Shown here piece by piece: positions 1-8,908 of a stretch of 64,000 nt of DNA (the first letter of the stretch is position 1; each line of letters starts with the position of its first letter). The notes beneath the pieces are model-generated. The model was not told the origin of the DNA and made no database searches. It was given only the letters and a program-made list of their open reading frames with translations. Source of the stretch: Pseudomonas alloputida (GTDB taxonomy: Bacteria > Pseudomonadota > Gammaproteobacteria > Pseudomonadales > Pseudomonadaceae); contig NZ_CP128540.1 of the NCBI RefSeq assembly GCF_021283545.2, positions 1,585,501 through 1,649,500 of the forward strand, given 5' to 3'. Both the position numbers and the translations under genes were made by a program.

Positions 1-1391
1 CTGGCACCGGGGCGGCCGTACAGCAGGTTTTCGCGAATCGAACGGTGCAGCAGCGAGGTATCCTGGGTGATCATGCCGATCTGTGCACGCAGGCTGGCCT
101 GGCTCACCTTGGCAATGTCCTGGCCGTCGATGAGGATGCGCCCACCCTGCACGTCGTACAGACGCAACAGCAGGTTGACCAGAGTCGACTTGCCTGCCCC
201 GGACGGGCCGATCAAACCGATTTTCTCACCCGGGCGGATGTCCAGGTTGAGCCCTTCTATGACATTGGTGGCCTTGCCGTAATGGAAGTCGACGTCAACG
301 AAACGCACCGCGCCGCGGCTGACCTTCAGGGCCGGCGCATTGGGCGGGTCGGTGACGGTGACCGGCTGGGCGATGGTCTGCAGGCCGTCCTGCACCATGC
401 CGATGTTCTCGAAGATGCCGTTGACCACCCACATGATCCAGCCCGACATGTTGACGATGCGGATCACCAGGCCAGTGGCCAGGGCGATGGCACCCACGGT
501 GATCAGCGATTGGCTCCACAGCCACAGGGCAAGGCCGGTGGTGGCGACCACCAGCAGGCCATTGAGGGTGGTGATGACCACGTCCATGCTGGTGATCACC
601 CGGGAGGCCAGCTGGGTTTTCTCGGTCTGCTCGCGGATTGCCTCACGCGCATACTGCTGTTCGTAGTCGGTATGGGCGAACAGCTTCAGCGTTGCGATGT
701 TGGTGTAGCCGTCGACGATACGCCCCATCAGCTTGGAACGTGCGTCCGAAGACACCACCGAGCGCTCCTTGACCCGTGGCACGAAGTAGAACAGCGCTGC
801 AATGTAGCTGACGATCCACGCCAGCAGCGGCAGCATCAGGCGCCAGTCGGCCTCGGCGAACAGCACCAGCGAGGTGATGGCGTAGATCAGCACATGCCAT
901 AGCGCGTCCACCGCCTGCACGGCGGAATCGCGCAGCGAATTGCCGGTCTGCATGATGCGCTGGGCAATACGCCCGGCGAAGTCGCTCTGAAAGAAGTTCA
1001 GGCTCTGCTTGAGCACATAGGTATGGTTTTGCCAGCGGATCAGGCTGGTCATGCCGGGGTTGATAGTCTGGTGCACCAGCAGGTCGTGCAGGCCGAAGAA
1101 CAATGGCCGCAGCAGCAGAATCACCACCAGCATCCAGATCAGCTCGCCGCTGTGCTCGCTAAAGAAGTTGGCATTGGGCGTACCCTGGGCCAGGTCGATG
1201 ATCCGGCTGAGGTAGCTGAACATCGCCACCTCGATCAGCGAGGCGACCAGGCCGACCACCAGCAGGGCCACGAAGCTGGGCCACACCTGGCGCAGGTAAT
1301 ACAGGTAGAACGGCCACACCGTGCTCGGGGGGGCTTCGCTCGGTGCCTCGCGGAAAATATTGATCAGTCTTTCGAAACGGCGGTACAGCAT
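1..1391 (-). CDS. ABC exporter half-transporter, ATP-binding/permease (partial, runs off the left edge)
   Basis: About 463 codons are visible from an ATG at 1391. Residues 30-310 form the hydrophobic membrane domain of a B-type exporter. The nucleotide-binding domain follows, with Walker A GPSGAGKST at about residues 394-402 and the start of the Q-loop region (ITQDTSLLHRS). The ABC signature and Walker B lie outside the window. Families with this fused layout act as homodimeric inner-membrane exporters of lipids or drugs; the substrate cannot be read from the sequence. It is the last visible gene of a minus-strand series (LysR, hydrolase, cyclophilin) and follows the cyclophilin gene by 62 bp, so cotranscription is plausible. 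Confidence 0.9.
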   Translation of the reverse strand, partial: MLYRRFERLINIFREAPSEAPPSTVWPFYLYYLRQVWPSFVALLVVGLVASLIEVAMFSYLSRIIDLAQGTPNANFFSEHSGELIWMLVVILLLRPLFFGLHDLLVHQTINPGMTSLIRWQNHTYVLKQSLNFFQSDFAGRIAQRIMQTGNSLRDSAVQAVDALWHVLIYAITSLVLFAEADWRLMLPLLAWIVSYIAALFYFVPRVKERSVVSSDARSKLMGRIVDGYTNIATLKLFAHTDYEQQYAREAIREQTEKTQLASRVITSMDVVITTLNGLLVVATTGLALWLWSQSLITVGAIALATGLVIRIVNMSGWIMWVVNGIFENIGMVQDGLQTIAQPVTVTDPPNAPALKVSRGAVRFVDVDFHYGKATNVIEGLNLDIRPGEKIGLIGPSGAGKSTLVNLLLRLYDVQGGRILIDGQDIAKVSQASLRAQIGMITQDTSLLHRSIRENLLYGRPGA

Positions 1392-1453
1392 GGGCGACAA
1401 CACTCCTGTTCGTCCGACCCTCAGGCGGTTTCACATCCCTGTGAAGCCTGCAG

Positions 1454-2011
1454 TCAGTCGATACGTTTGGCGGACTTGATATAGACCGGATCGGCCGGTA
1501 CGTCGCGCATGCCTTTTTTGATGGTGGTCGGCGAGTTGACGATCTGATCGACCACTTCCATGCCTTTGGTCACCTTGCCGAACACGGCATAACCGGCGTC
1601 GCGGCCTGGGTTGAGGAAGTCGTTGTCGGCGACGTTGATGAAGAATTGGCTGGTGGCCGAGTTCGGGTTGGACGTGCGTGCCATCGACAGGGTGCCGCGG
1701 GTGTTCTGCAGGCCGTTGCTGGCCTCGTTCTTGATCGGGTCGTTGGTGTTCTTCTGCACCATCTGGTCAGTGAAACCGCCGCCCTGGACCATGAACCCCG
1801 GGATCACGCGGTGGAAGATGGTGTTGTTGTAGAAGCCGCTGTCCACGTACTGCAGGAAGTTCTTGGTACTGAGCGGTGCCTTCTCGGCGTTCAGCTCGAT
1901 TTCGACCTGGCCGAAGCTGGTGTCCAGCAGGACGTGCGGGGTCTTGTCGGAAGCCATGACACTGGTGGCGAAGGCGACCGAGCAGGCGGTGAGCAGGAGT
2001 TTTTTCAGCAT
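1454..2011 (-). CDS. ppiA: Periplasmic peptidyl-prolyl cis-trans isomerase, cyclophilin type
   Basis: The 185-aa protein begins with a clear signal peptide ([20 protein letters not shown], cleavage probably before SDKT), which fixes the start at 2011 and places the enzyme in the periplasm. The cyclophilin core follows: [13 protein letters not shown] holds the catalytic Arg, and SQFFINV the conserved Gln/Phe pair. Cyclophilins speed up cis-trans isomerisation of Xaa-Pro bonds during folding. The length fits periplasmic PpiA enzymes. Its start overlaps the end of the upstream alpha/beta hydrolase gene by 7 bp, which indicates translational coupling. An in-frame extension upstream (to 2425) lies inside the hydrolase gene and is not used. 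Confidence 0.93.
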   Translation of the reverse strand: MLKKLLLTACSVAFATSVMASDKTPHVLLDTSFGQVEIELNAEKAPLSTKNFLQYVDSGFYNNTIFHRVIPGFMVQGGGFTDQMVQKNTNDPIKNEASNGLQNTRGTLSMARTSNPNSATSQFFINVADNDFLNPGRDAGYAVFGKVTKGMEVVDQIVNSPTTIKKGMRDVPADPVYIKSAKRID

Positions 2012-2817
2012 GGGCTCAAAGATCCTTGAGAGGTGGAAGCGGCTGCGAGGAACTGCAGCAGGGTCTGGTTGAAGACCTCGGGTTGATCGAGGGGTGTAGC
2101 GTGCCGGGAATCGTCGACGACGACCAGCCTGGCGTTGGGTATGAGGGCGACATAGCGCTCTTTGAGTTGTATCGGCGTGTAATCGTGGTCGGCGGCGATC
2201 ACCAGGGTAGGACAGTGAATCTGCCCGATGCGTTCCTGCACGCCCCAGTCGACGATGGCGTCGAAGCTTTTCAGGTAGGCGCGCTTGTCGTTGCGCGCCC
2301 AGCGCTGGGCCATTTTCTGCCGCAGGTCTGCTTGTTGTGGTTTGGGGAACAGCCGCTCGGCCAGCCCCTTGCCGACGGTTTCGACACTGAGGATGCGCGC
2401 CAGGCTCCAGCGCTTGAGCCACCACGCCCAGTCACTGCGGGTGCGGCGCTTGACCTCAGGGGCGCTGTTGACGATGCACAGGCTGCGCAACCATTGAGGG
2501 TGGTCGACGGCAAACTGGAAGCCGACCATGCCGCCCATGGACAAGCCGACGAAGTGCACCGGGCCTGTGTGCAAGTGTTCGAGCAGGGCCAGCAGGTCGG
2601 CACTGAAGGTGGCGATCTGGTAACCGTCAGCGGGTTTGTCGGAGCGACCGTGGCCGCGGATGTCCATGAGTATCACCCGGTAGTGGCGGCTGAACAGCGG
2701 CACCTGCAACTCCCAGTCCTGGCAGCTGGAGCCCAGGCCGTGTAGCAGCACCAAGGGTTCGCCCTGGCCATATTCCTCGTAATGCAGCGTGCATCCTTCG
2801 TGTTCGAAATAGGCCAT
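2005..2817 (-). CDS. Alpha/beta-fold hydrolase
   Basis: The protein has 270 aa from the ATG at 2817 ([19 protein letters not shown]). The oxyanion-hole region [12 protein letters not shown], the nucleophile elbow GLSMGG (Ser near residue 93), a late Asp in AADHDYTP and a His in DDSRHATPL form the classic catalytic triad order. There is no signal peptide, so it should be cytosolic. The family covers esterases, lactonases such as 3-oxoadipate enol-lactonase, and C-C hydrolases; the substrate is not evident. It lies 13 bp behind a LysR gene and overlaps the cyclophilin gene by 7 bp, so these probably share a transcript. Confidence 0.9.
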   Translation of the reverse strand: MAYFEHEGCTLHYEEYGQGEPLVLLHGLGSSCQDWELQVPLFSRHYRVILMDIRGHGRSDKPADGYQIATFSADLLALLEHLHTGPVHFVGLSMGGMVGFQFAVDHPQWLRSLCIVNSAPEVKRRTRSDWAWWLKRWSLARILSVETVGKGLAERLFPKPQQADLRQKMAQRWARNDKRAYLKSFDAIVDWGVQERIGQIHCPTLVIAADHDYTPIQLKERYVALIPNARLVVVDDSRHATPLDQPEVFNQTLLQFLAAASTSQGSLSPC

Positions 2818-2830
2818 GGGCGCGGTCCTC

Positions 2831-3754
2831 TCAGGCTTGTGGGGGGGCTGCGAAGGGCACGTCCAGTGGCGCGGTGTCGAAATTGCGCAGCAGGTCGATG
2901 AGAATCTGCGTGGCCGGGCCCAGGGTCTTCTCTTTGCTCGAATAAAGGTAGAACAGTGGGTGGCGGCTGCCACCCTGATCCAGCGGCAATGGCTTGAGCA
3001 CGCCTTCGCGCAGCTCGCGCTCGATCATGTGACGGGGCAGCCAGGCAAAGCCCAGGCCGCTGCTGACGAAGGTGGCGGCGGTGCCCAGGCTGCCGACGGT
3101 CCAGCGCTGCTCGGCGCCCAGCCAGCCGACGTCGCGCGGTTGGGCGCGGCCGGAGTCACGAATCACCACCTGCAGCTGGCTTTCCAGGTCCTGGAAGGTC
3201 AGTTCGCGTCCCAGGCGGTGCAGGCTGTGTTCGGGGTGGGCGACGGCGATGAATTCCACTGCGCTCAATTCGGCGCCCAGGTAGCCGCCGATGCTGTAGC
3301 TGCTGATGGCCAGGTCGGCGATGCCTTCGTGCATCACTTCCTCCACGCCAGACAGCACTTCTTCACGCAGGCGCACCCGGCAGCCACGGCTTTGTGGCAT
3401 GAACGCAGCCAGCGCGCGCACCAGGCGGGCGCTGGGGTAGGCGGCATCGACCACCAGGCGCACCTCGGCTTCCCAGCCCTGTTCCATGTGGTGGGCCAGG
3501 TCTTCGAGCTGGCTGGCCTGCTTGACCAGGTGGCGCGAGCGGCGCAGCAGCACATTGCCGGCCTCGGTCAGCACCGCCTTGCGGCCATCGATGCGCAACA
3601 GCGGGACGCCCAGCTGCTCCTGCATGCGGGCCACGGTGTAGCTGACCGATGACTGCGAGCGGTGCAAGGCCTCGGCGGCCTGGGCAAACCCGCCGTGATC
3701 GACCACTGCTTGCAGGGTTCGCCACTGGTCAAGGGTTACGCGCGGCGCTTTCAT
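2831..3754 (-). CDS. LysR-family transcriptional regulator
   Basis: The 307-aa protein starts at MKAPRVTLDQWRTLQAVVDH. The N-terminal winged helix-turn-helix (about residues 1-65, with GFAQAAEALHRSQSSVSYTV as the recognition segment) is typical of LysR proteins. A periplasmic-binding-like effector domain covers about residues 90-290. A longer in-frame reading to 4144 would cross the neighbouring small plus-strand gene and is rejected. It is divergent from the small secreted-protein gene at 3803. Because it is the first gene of the LysR-hydrolase-cyclophilin run it may regulate that run; the effector is unknown. Confidence 0.9.
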   Translation of the reverse strand: MKAPRVTLDQWRTLQAVVDHGGFAQAAEALHRSQSSVSYTVARMQEQLGVPLLRIDGRKAVLTEAGNVLLRRSRHLVKQASQLEDLAHHMEQGWEAEVRLVVDAAYPSARLVRALAAFMPQSRGCRVRLREEVLSGVEEVMHEGIADLAISSYSIGGYLGAELSAVEFIAVAHPEHSLHRLGRELTFQDLESQLQVVIRDSGRAQPRDVGWLGAEQRWTVGSLGTAATFVSSGLGFAWLPRHMIERELREGVLKPLPLDQGGSRHPLFYLYSSKEKTLGPATQILIDLLRNFDTAPLDVPFAAPPQA

Positions 3755-3802
3755 CTTTCGCTCCTGTTGTCCTAAGCTGCGCTCTTTCAAGGAGAGCGGC
3801 CC

Positions 3803-4117
3803 ATGAAGAAATGTTGTGCGGCAATACTGATGTGCCTGCCCCTCGGGGCCATGGCTTATCCCATCGATGTGGAGAAGGAGCTGACCGGGGTCAAGCTCGA
3901 CTACACCGCCTATGACACGGCCTATGACATTGGCGCCATCACCCTCAACAACTATGGGCAGGTCCCGGCGGCGTGCAAGGTGACCTTCCGTAATGGCCCA
4001 GAGGCACCGCGGGTGCGCCGGGTGAACGTACCGGCGGGTAAAAGCGTCGATGTCACCGCGAAATTCAATCGGCAAATCATCAAACTGCGGATCGCCTTGA
4101 ACTGCAGCGCGGAATAA
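3803..4117 (+). CDS. Small secreted protein of unknown function
   Basis: This 104-aa protein has a signal peptide (MKKCCAAILMCLPLGAMA, cleavage before YPIDV). The mature part is about 85 residues with two cysteines (PAACKV and LNCSAE) that could form a disulfide, and alternating beta-like segments. AAGGAGAG immediately upstream serves as ribosome binding site. From memory, homologues in Pseudomonas are sometimes labelled 3-phosphoglycerate kinase, but nothing in this short exported sequence supports that; the label looks like a propagated error. The function is unknown and the location is probably periplasmic. Confidence 0.8.
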   Translation: MKKCCAAILMCLPLGAMAYPIDVEKELTGVKLDYTAYDTAYDIGAITLNNYGQVPAACKVTFRNGPEAPRVRRVNVPAGKSVDVTAKFNRQIIKLRIALNCSAE

Positions 4118-4228
4118 ACTGATTAATCGATAGATTGGACCCACTTTTTACGCTTTTTTATCGATAGGTCAAGCCTTAATCTCACCTCCATCGAATCGCA
4201 CCCTTTTTTGCCGATGGAGGCACCCCCC

Positions 4229-4828
4229 ATGTCCCGCGTACTGATCATCGAAAGCAGCGCCCGCCAGCAGGATTCCGTTTCCCGTCAGCTGACCAAGGAC
4301 TTCATCCAGCAATGGCAGGCCGCCCACCCGGCCGATCAGATCACTGTGCGCGACCTGGCAGTAAGCCCGGTTCCCCACCTGGATGCGAACCTGCTGGGCG
4401 GCTGGATGAAACCCGAAGAACAGCGCAGTGCCGCCGAACTGGAGGCCCTGGCCCGTTCCAACGAACTGACGGATGAGTTGTTGGCTGCCGACGTACTGGT
4501 GATGGCTGCGCCCATGTACAACTTCACCATCCCCAGCACCCTGAAAGCCTGGCTGGACCATGTGCTGCGTGCCGGCATCACCTTCAAATACACCCCGACC
4601 GGCCCGCAAGGCCTGCTGACTGGCAAGCGCGCCATCGTCCTGACTGCCCGCGGCGGCATCCATGCGGGTGCCAGCAGTGACCATCAGGAACCGTACCTGC
4701 GCCAGGTCATGGCTTTCATCGGCATCCACGATGTCGACTTCATCCATGCCGAAGGCCTGAACATGAGCGGCGAGTTCCACGAGAAGGGCGTCAACCAGGC
4801 CAAGGCCAAGCTGGCAGCGGTGGCCTGA
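4229..4828 (+). CDS. azoR: FMN-dependent NADH-azoreductase
   Basis: The 199-aa protein begins MSRVLIIESSARQQDSVS, a flavodoxin-like first strand followed by the FMN-phosphate loop. MYNFTIPSTLKAWLDHV near residue 93 is the characteristic FMN/quinone-binding motif, and TARGGIH with the VDFIHAEGL region completes the azoreductase/quinone reductase fold. AzoR homodimers reduce azo compounds and quinones with NADH in the cytosol. GGAGG at 4216-4220 decides for the ATG at 4229 over an in-frame ATG at 4208 that lies upstream of this ribosome binding site. A strong intrinsic terminator follows at 4882. Confidence 0.95.
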   Translation: MSRVLIIESSARQQDSVSRQLTKDFIQQWQAAHPADQITVRDLAVSPVPHLDANLLGGWMKPEEQRSAAELEALARSNELTDELLAADVLVMAAPMYNFTIPSTLKAWLDHVLRAGITFKYTPTGPQGLLTGKRAIVLTARGGIHAGASSDHQEPYLRQVMAFIGIHDVDFIHAEGLNMSGEFHEKGVNQAKAKLAAVA

Positions 4829-4881
4829 GGCTTCACGAATTCCCAAACCTGACACCTGTTTTTGCTCCTTTGGGTGTACCT

Positions 4882-4908
4882 GCCCGGCTTGTATGGCCGG
4901 GCTTTTTT
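4882..4908 (+). terminator. Intrinsic terminator after azoR
   Basis: A 7-bp perfect stem GCCCGGC / GCCGGGC (4882-4888 with 4896-4902), a 7-nt loop, then six T residues. It lies 54 bp behind the azoR stop. Confidence 0.88.
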
Positions 4909-4970
4909 ATGCCTGGGGTTTTTTGGTGGTCAGTGCCGGCCTATTCGCTCGCCGGATGATATGCAGGTCC

Positions 4971-5003
4971 CTGTGGGAGCGGGCGTGCCCGCGAAGAGGC
5001 CGG
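4971..5003. repeat. REP element (P. putida type)
   Basis: The unit carries the core GAGCGGGCGTGCCCGCGAAG with an imperfect palindrome GCGGGC-GT-GCCCGC and the GGCCGG end. A degenerate inverted partner (GCCGGCCTATTCGC) lies at about 4935-4948. The same unit recurs elsewhere in the window. Confidence 0.8.
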
Positions 5004-5083
5004 TACAGCCCCTACATTCCTCATGGTTGAACTCATTCGCTGCAACCCGCTAAGGTCGCGGCCTTGATTCACGAGAGGCAACC

Positions 5084-5959
5084 ATGGGCTATCTGATAAT
5101 CGTCGCGCTGATCCAGGCGTTTTCCTTCAGCTTGATCGGCGAGTACCTGGCCGGGCACGTCGACAGCTATTTCGCAGTGCTCGCCAGGGTGCTGCTGGCC
5201 GGCCTGGTGTTCCTGCCGCTGACCCGCTGGCGCCAGGTCGAGCCACGCTTCATGCGTTCCATGCTGCTGATTGGCGCGCTGCAGTACGGCATCACCTATG
5301 TCTGCCTGTACCTGAGCTTCCGCGTGCTCACCGTACCGGAGGTGCTGCTGTTCACGATCCTGACGCCGCTACACGTGACCTTGATCGAAGATGCCCTGAA
5401 CCGGCGCTTCAACGCTTGGGCGCTAGTGGCCGCGCTGGTCGCCGTGGCCGGTGCTGCCGTGATCCGCTTCGACAGCATCAGCGGCGAGTTTTTCATCGGC
5501 TTCCTGCTGCTGCAACTGGCCAACTTCACCTACGCTGCCGGCCAGGTGCTGTACCGTCACTTGGTCGCTCGCCACCCCAGCGACCTGCCACACTACGCCC
5601 GCTTCGGTTACTTCTACCTCGGTGCGTTGCTGGTGGTGCTGCCGGCCTTCCTGCTGTTCGGCAATACCCAGCACTTGCCGAGCACTGACGTGCAATGGCT
5701 GGTGCTGTTGTTCCTGGGGCTGTGTCCGACGGCGCTGGGGCTGTACTGGTGGAACAAAGGTGCATGCCTGGTTTCTGGCGGTACGCTGGCGGTGATGAAC
5801 AACCTGCATGTGCCGGTGGGGCTGCTGCTGAACCTGTTGATCTGGAACCAGCACGAGCCGTTGGGGCGGCTGTTCATCGGCGGGGGGATCATCCTGGCGT
5901 CGGTGTGGCTGAGCCGCCTGGGTGGGCGCGCACAGGCGCCGCTGGCCGGCAAGGCCTGA
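5084..5959 (+). CDS. EamA/DMT-family inner-membrane transporter
   Basis: The 291-aa protein has about ten hydrophobic segments in the duplicated five-helix arrangement of EamA transporters, beginning MGYLIIVALIQAFSFSLIGEYL. The DMT superfamily exports or imports small metabolites such as amino acids or amines; the substrate is not readable. AGAGGCAACC precedes the ATG. It stands alone between a REP element and the left repeat of the accessory island, so it is probably the last core gene before the island. Confidence 0.88.
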   Translation: MGYLIIVALIQAFSFSLIGEYLAGHVDSYFAVLARVLLAGLVFLPLTRWRQVEPRFMRSMLLIGALQYGITYVCLYLSFRVLTVPEVLLFTILTPLHVTLIEDALNRRFNAWALVAALVAVAGAAVIRFDSISGEFFIGFLLLQLANFTYAAGQVLYRHLVARHPSDLPHYARFGYFYLGALLVVLPAFLLFGNTQHLPSTDVQWLVLLFLGLCPTALGLYWWNKGACLVSGGTLAVMNNLHVPVGLLLNLLIWNQHEPLGRLFIGGGIILASVWLSRLGGRAQAPLAGKA

Positions 5960-5975
5960 CTCGCCCTTTGATCCG

Positions 5976-6610
5976 GGGGCTGCAGGGCAGCCCCGGCAAT
6001 CTCAAGCCTCACTCATATCTTCAATGCGACGCGGCATCGGCTCTGCCGCCGTGCGCCCGGCCAACCCCACGCGCATGTCATTGCCACTCGGCTGCTGATA
6101 CAGGCTCAAGCCGAACTCCGGCAACACCGCCAGCAGGTAGTCGAAGATATCCCCCTGGATGCGCTCGTAATCCGCTCACACCGTGGTGGCGGTGAAGCAG
6201 TAGATCTCCAGCGGCACGCCTTCGGCGGTGGTCTGCATCTGCCGCACCATGCAGGTCATGTTGGGGTGCACGTTGGGATGGTTCTTCAGATAGGCCAGGG
6301 CAAACGCGCGGAAGGTGCCGATGTTGGTCAGCTTGCGGCGGTTGGCCGACAGGTCCGCCACCGGCCCCAGCGCCTCGTTCCAGTTTTGCAGTTCCTGGCG
6401 CTTGCCCGCCAGGTAGTCACTCAGTAGCTGCACCTGGCTCAGGCGCTGTTCTTCTTCGCGGGTGAGGAAGCGCACGCCGGCGGCGTCGATGAACAGGCTG
6501 CGCTTGATGCGCCGGCCACCGGACTGCTGCATGCCGCGGTAATTGCGGAATGACTCGCTCATCAGGCGCCAGGTGGGGATGGAAACGAGGGTCTTGTCGA
6601 AGTTCTGCAC
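5976..6610. repeat. Left copy of 635-bp direct repeat bounding the accessory island
   Basis: Aligns base for base, without gaps, with 12121-12755 (constant offset 6145). I count 14 substitutions by eye. Nine lie within the first 50 bases (5985-6034), two at 6176 and 6190, and three within the last 27 bases; 6191-6583 shows no difference. The repeat is the 3' part of an mscS-type gene plus its downstream hairpin. Sequence identity stops at 6610, where the left flank reads GCGTGAGCTC and the right copy continues into the channel gene. Confidence 0.92.
6002..6610 (-). pseudogene. MscS-type channel gene remnant (3' fragment)
   Basis: Corresponds to about residues 232-433 of the intact channel gene at 12147-13448, but has no 5' part: the reading frame enters from unrelated DNA at 6611. 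The sequence NFDKTLVSIPTWRLMSESF and what follows matches the intact protein. A TGG to TGA change at 6176-6178 stops the frame after CFTATTV, about 58 codons before the normal end, and further substitutions follow. It is best read as the original 3' end of the channel gene, displaced when the island with its own replacement 3' end arrived. Confidence 0.88.
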
Positions 6611-7210
6611 GCGTGAGCTCTTCCCCGAAATGGACGTGGAGAAGTGATACAGATCAACAGGTTAAGATTTTTTGTCCATTGTCCATTTTTCTTCAAATCC
6701 ATGGACACCCTTCCTCCCTGCAATCCATAAGCCTCCCGCACGCCCTCCCGGTAGCCGCAGTGGCATGCCATCTGGTTTCCGAGAGAAGCGCAATGACGAT
6801 AGTATTGTGCCATTGCGTATGGACACCCGGATGCCCAGTAACCCTCGCCTGAAAGGTGAGGAGGGCGGTAGGAGCATGACATGGATCAGTTGCGCCACCG
6901 AACACACCGACAATATCCCGAAGCATCAATCCGGGAGGCTTCGTCGAGTCTGAGATTTGATGAGTCGGGCTGCCGAACAAAATTTCAATAGCTGAGGTAC
7001 CCATGCATGAGTGAGCAGGAACAGAAGCTGGGACGTAAGCGGCGATACGCTTTTCATTTCGTTGACGTCGAATGTGGTTTCTTTCCAGTAAGAGGCTAGT
7101 TCGACACTGCCAGGATTTCGGCCACCTGTCACATGACACGGTGATCGGCCAAATCGAGCTGGGGCAGGGGGACGGTAGTCGCGACTAAGGCAAAATATTT
7201 TGGGGGGATA
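6611..7210. other. 600 bp of island DNA without a convincing gene
   Basis: AT-richer than the flanks and without a clear plus-strand gene. On the minus strand several overlapping frames are open across about 6640-6913. One reads GEGYWASGCPYAMAQYYRHC followed by a further Cys-rich segment; another reads PFRRGLLGIRVSIRNGTILS. The openness of more than one frame suggests a conserved non-coding or repetitive sequence more than a protein. The last 60 bp before 7211 should carry the promoter of the following operon; I see no clear -35/-10 pair. Confidence 0.4.
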
Positions 7211-8908
7211 ATGACTCAAGCTAGGTCGCAGAACATTAAAGAAGCAGTTGGTGCATTAAATTATTTAATTACTCCGGGCGTGCTGGGGCAGTTTACATGG
7301 TTTGAAGCAGTTGAAGTCATCGCTTTTGGTACCGATTCGGATGGTAAGAAAGTTGTACGAAATATCTTCTCAATTTATGTGGCGGAACAGGGCGAAAAGC
7401 CAATCTCACCGAAGTCGCCTTTTATAGATGCAAAATCAAAAAAGCTAAAGGGCTTTGATGGGTGGAGTTTTAGAGTTTCAAAACGTCCCGTGGATATCGG
7501 CGAGCTTATGGCGAGTCTCTGCTCTTATGGTCGTAGTGGGACTTGGGCGCCACCAGGGCAGCCTGCTCTTGAGGTTGGAAGTTTAGTAGCTGCTCCACCA
7601 GTGTTTTGCCCTCCGAACTCGCGGATTGAGGTGCCACTTAACGCCGTTTTAAAGAATAACTATTGGTCTGGGTCATACCTTGTTGAGCTCAAGGATGAGG
7701 GTAAGTCAAGATTGGTGGATTTAGTTCGTAAAGAGGCTCTTTTCGAAGAGCTATCTGAGTGGCTCGTGACGATGCTTCCGCTGAACCTTGCAATTGTCCC
7801 TGATCGCATAGGCGATGTGCTGTTCCAAATTCCTGCCAATGCATTGCTTGCCGAGTTTCGTCGGCGCCCAAACATGCCGCTTGAGATATGCTTGGCTTGG
7901 AGTCCTGTCGTTTCCCCACGAGCTATAGTTGGGGAGTATCGTATTGAGCATGACGGTATAATTTCTTGCCTTACTCGCTTTGATTTGAGCGAGGGTGTAA
8001 CGAAGATAGATATACCGCAAGCGTCCGGGGATTTACAGTTTTCGGTCTGGGATGTGGAAAACGGCGTCCTCCTTGCTGCGTCAACTACGTTTGCACAAGG
8101 AGGGAAGTGGCGTTTTTCTTCAGAAACTAGTAGTGGAATGGAGGCGCCAAGGCGATTCAGAGTAACTAGCCCTAACGGAGACGTCGAAATACACGAAATC
8201 GCGCTGATGGAACCCTCAGGGGGATGGCGAAACCATCGGCAACCACGACACCCTGAGGACGTTGATTGGAAAGCGATAAGGCAGCTGAAAGCAAAGATGA
8301 AGCAGTTTGTTGTGTCTCGTAAATTCTTGCAATATGGCCTTGAAGGAAGTAATAGGCAAGATGAGAGGGTTCGAGCGTTGGATGACTTGCGCGTACTGAT
8401 CCGCTCAGTCAGCCAAGGGGCAGTCTACCTATGGGATCCATACTTGTCGGCAAATGACATTCTCAACACTCTTGCTTTTTGTACTGACGCGGGGACTCAG
8501 CTCTGGGGGTTAACGTCTGTTAAACCATCAAAGATGCGTCCGGACTGCTCAGATGATGCGGACGACGAGTTAACTGAGGCCGACCCAGCTGGCGCGACAG
8601 ATCGCGTGAAATGGATAACTGCTCAGCAAGAATTACTGAATCAAGCTTTTACGGGCTCGCCATGTATGAAGCTTGAATTTCGCATGAGCTGGGGTATTCA
8701 GAGAAGCTTTCATGATAGGTTTCTAATTTTTCCAGGGTTAGGCCGAGGCCGCACACGAGTATGGTCTCTTGGTGCATCGATAAATCACATTGGTGCGCAG
8801 CATTGTATTGTTCAGGAGGTGACCTATCCTGAGCCCGTACTCCAGGCTTTCCAAAGCTTTTGGAATCAAAGTGCTAAACCTGAACACCTGATATGGAAGT
8901 ACTCATGA
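7211..8908 (+). CDS. VPA1262-like protein with phospholipase D-type C-terminal domain; candidate defence gene
   Basis: A 565-aa soluble protein. The N-terminal part (LNYLITPGVLGQFTWFEAVE at about 17-36) resembles, from memory, the VPA1262 family N-terminal domain. The C-terminal third looks like a phospholipase D fold: YLWDPYLSANDIL at about 406-418, and FHDRFLIFPG with His501 followed by VWSLGASINHIG near 518-529. This matches the H-x-(K/R)...lGaSlN half-motif of PLD-like nucleases, with Arg in place of Lys and only one clear half-motif, so a dimer or a degenerate active site is likely. The gene is AT-richer than the core genome, sits in an island, and its stop overlaps the next start by 4 bp (ATGA). 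The weak ribosome site is GGGGGG at 7202-7207. Family assignment is recognition, not a search. Confidence 0.65.
   Translation: MTQARSQNIKEAVGALNYLITPGVLGQFTWFEAVEVIAFGTDSDGKKVVRNIFSIYVAEQGEKPISPKSPFIDAKSKKLKGFDGWSFRVSKRPVDIGELMASLCSYGRSGTWAPPGQPALEVGSLVAAPPVFCPPNSRIEVPLNAVLKNNYWSGSYLVELKDEGKSRLVDLVRKEALFEELSEWLVTMLPLNLAIVPDRIGDVLFQIPANALLAEFRRRPNMPLEICLAWSPVVSPRAIVGEYRIEHDGIISCLTRFDLSEGVTKIDIPQASGDLQFSVWDVENGVLLAASTTFAQGGKWRFSSETSSGMEAPRRFRVTSPNGDVEIHEIALMEPSGGWRNHRQPRHPEDVDWKAIRQLKAKMKQFVVSRKFLQYGLEGSNRQDERVRALDDLRVLIRSVSQGAVYLWDPYLSANDILNTLAFCTDAGTQLWGLTSVKPSKMRPDCSDDADDELTEADPAGATDRVKWITAQQELLNQAFTGSPCMKLEFRMSWGIQRSFHDRFLIFPGLGRGRTRVWSLGASINHIGAQHCIVQEVTYPEPVLQAFQSFWNQSAKPEHLIWKYS

Noticed and set aside
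3803..4117. 3-phosphoglycerate kinase annotation for the small secreted protein
   Set aside because: The kinase is about 390 aa and cytosolic; this protein is 104 aa with a signal peptide and no nucleotide-binding motif.
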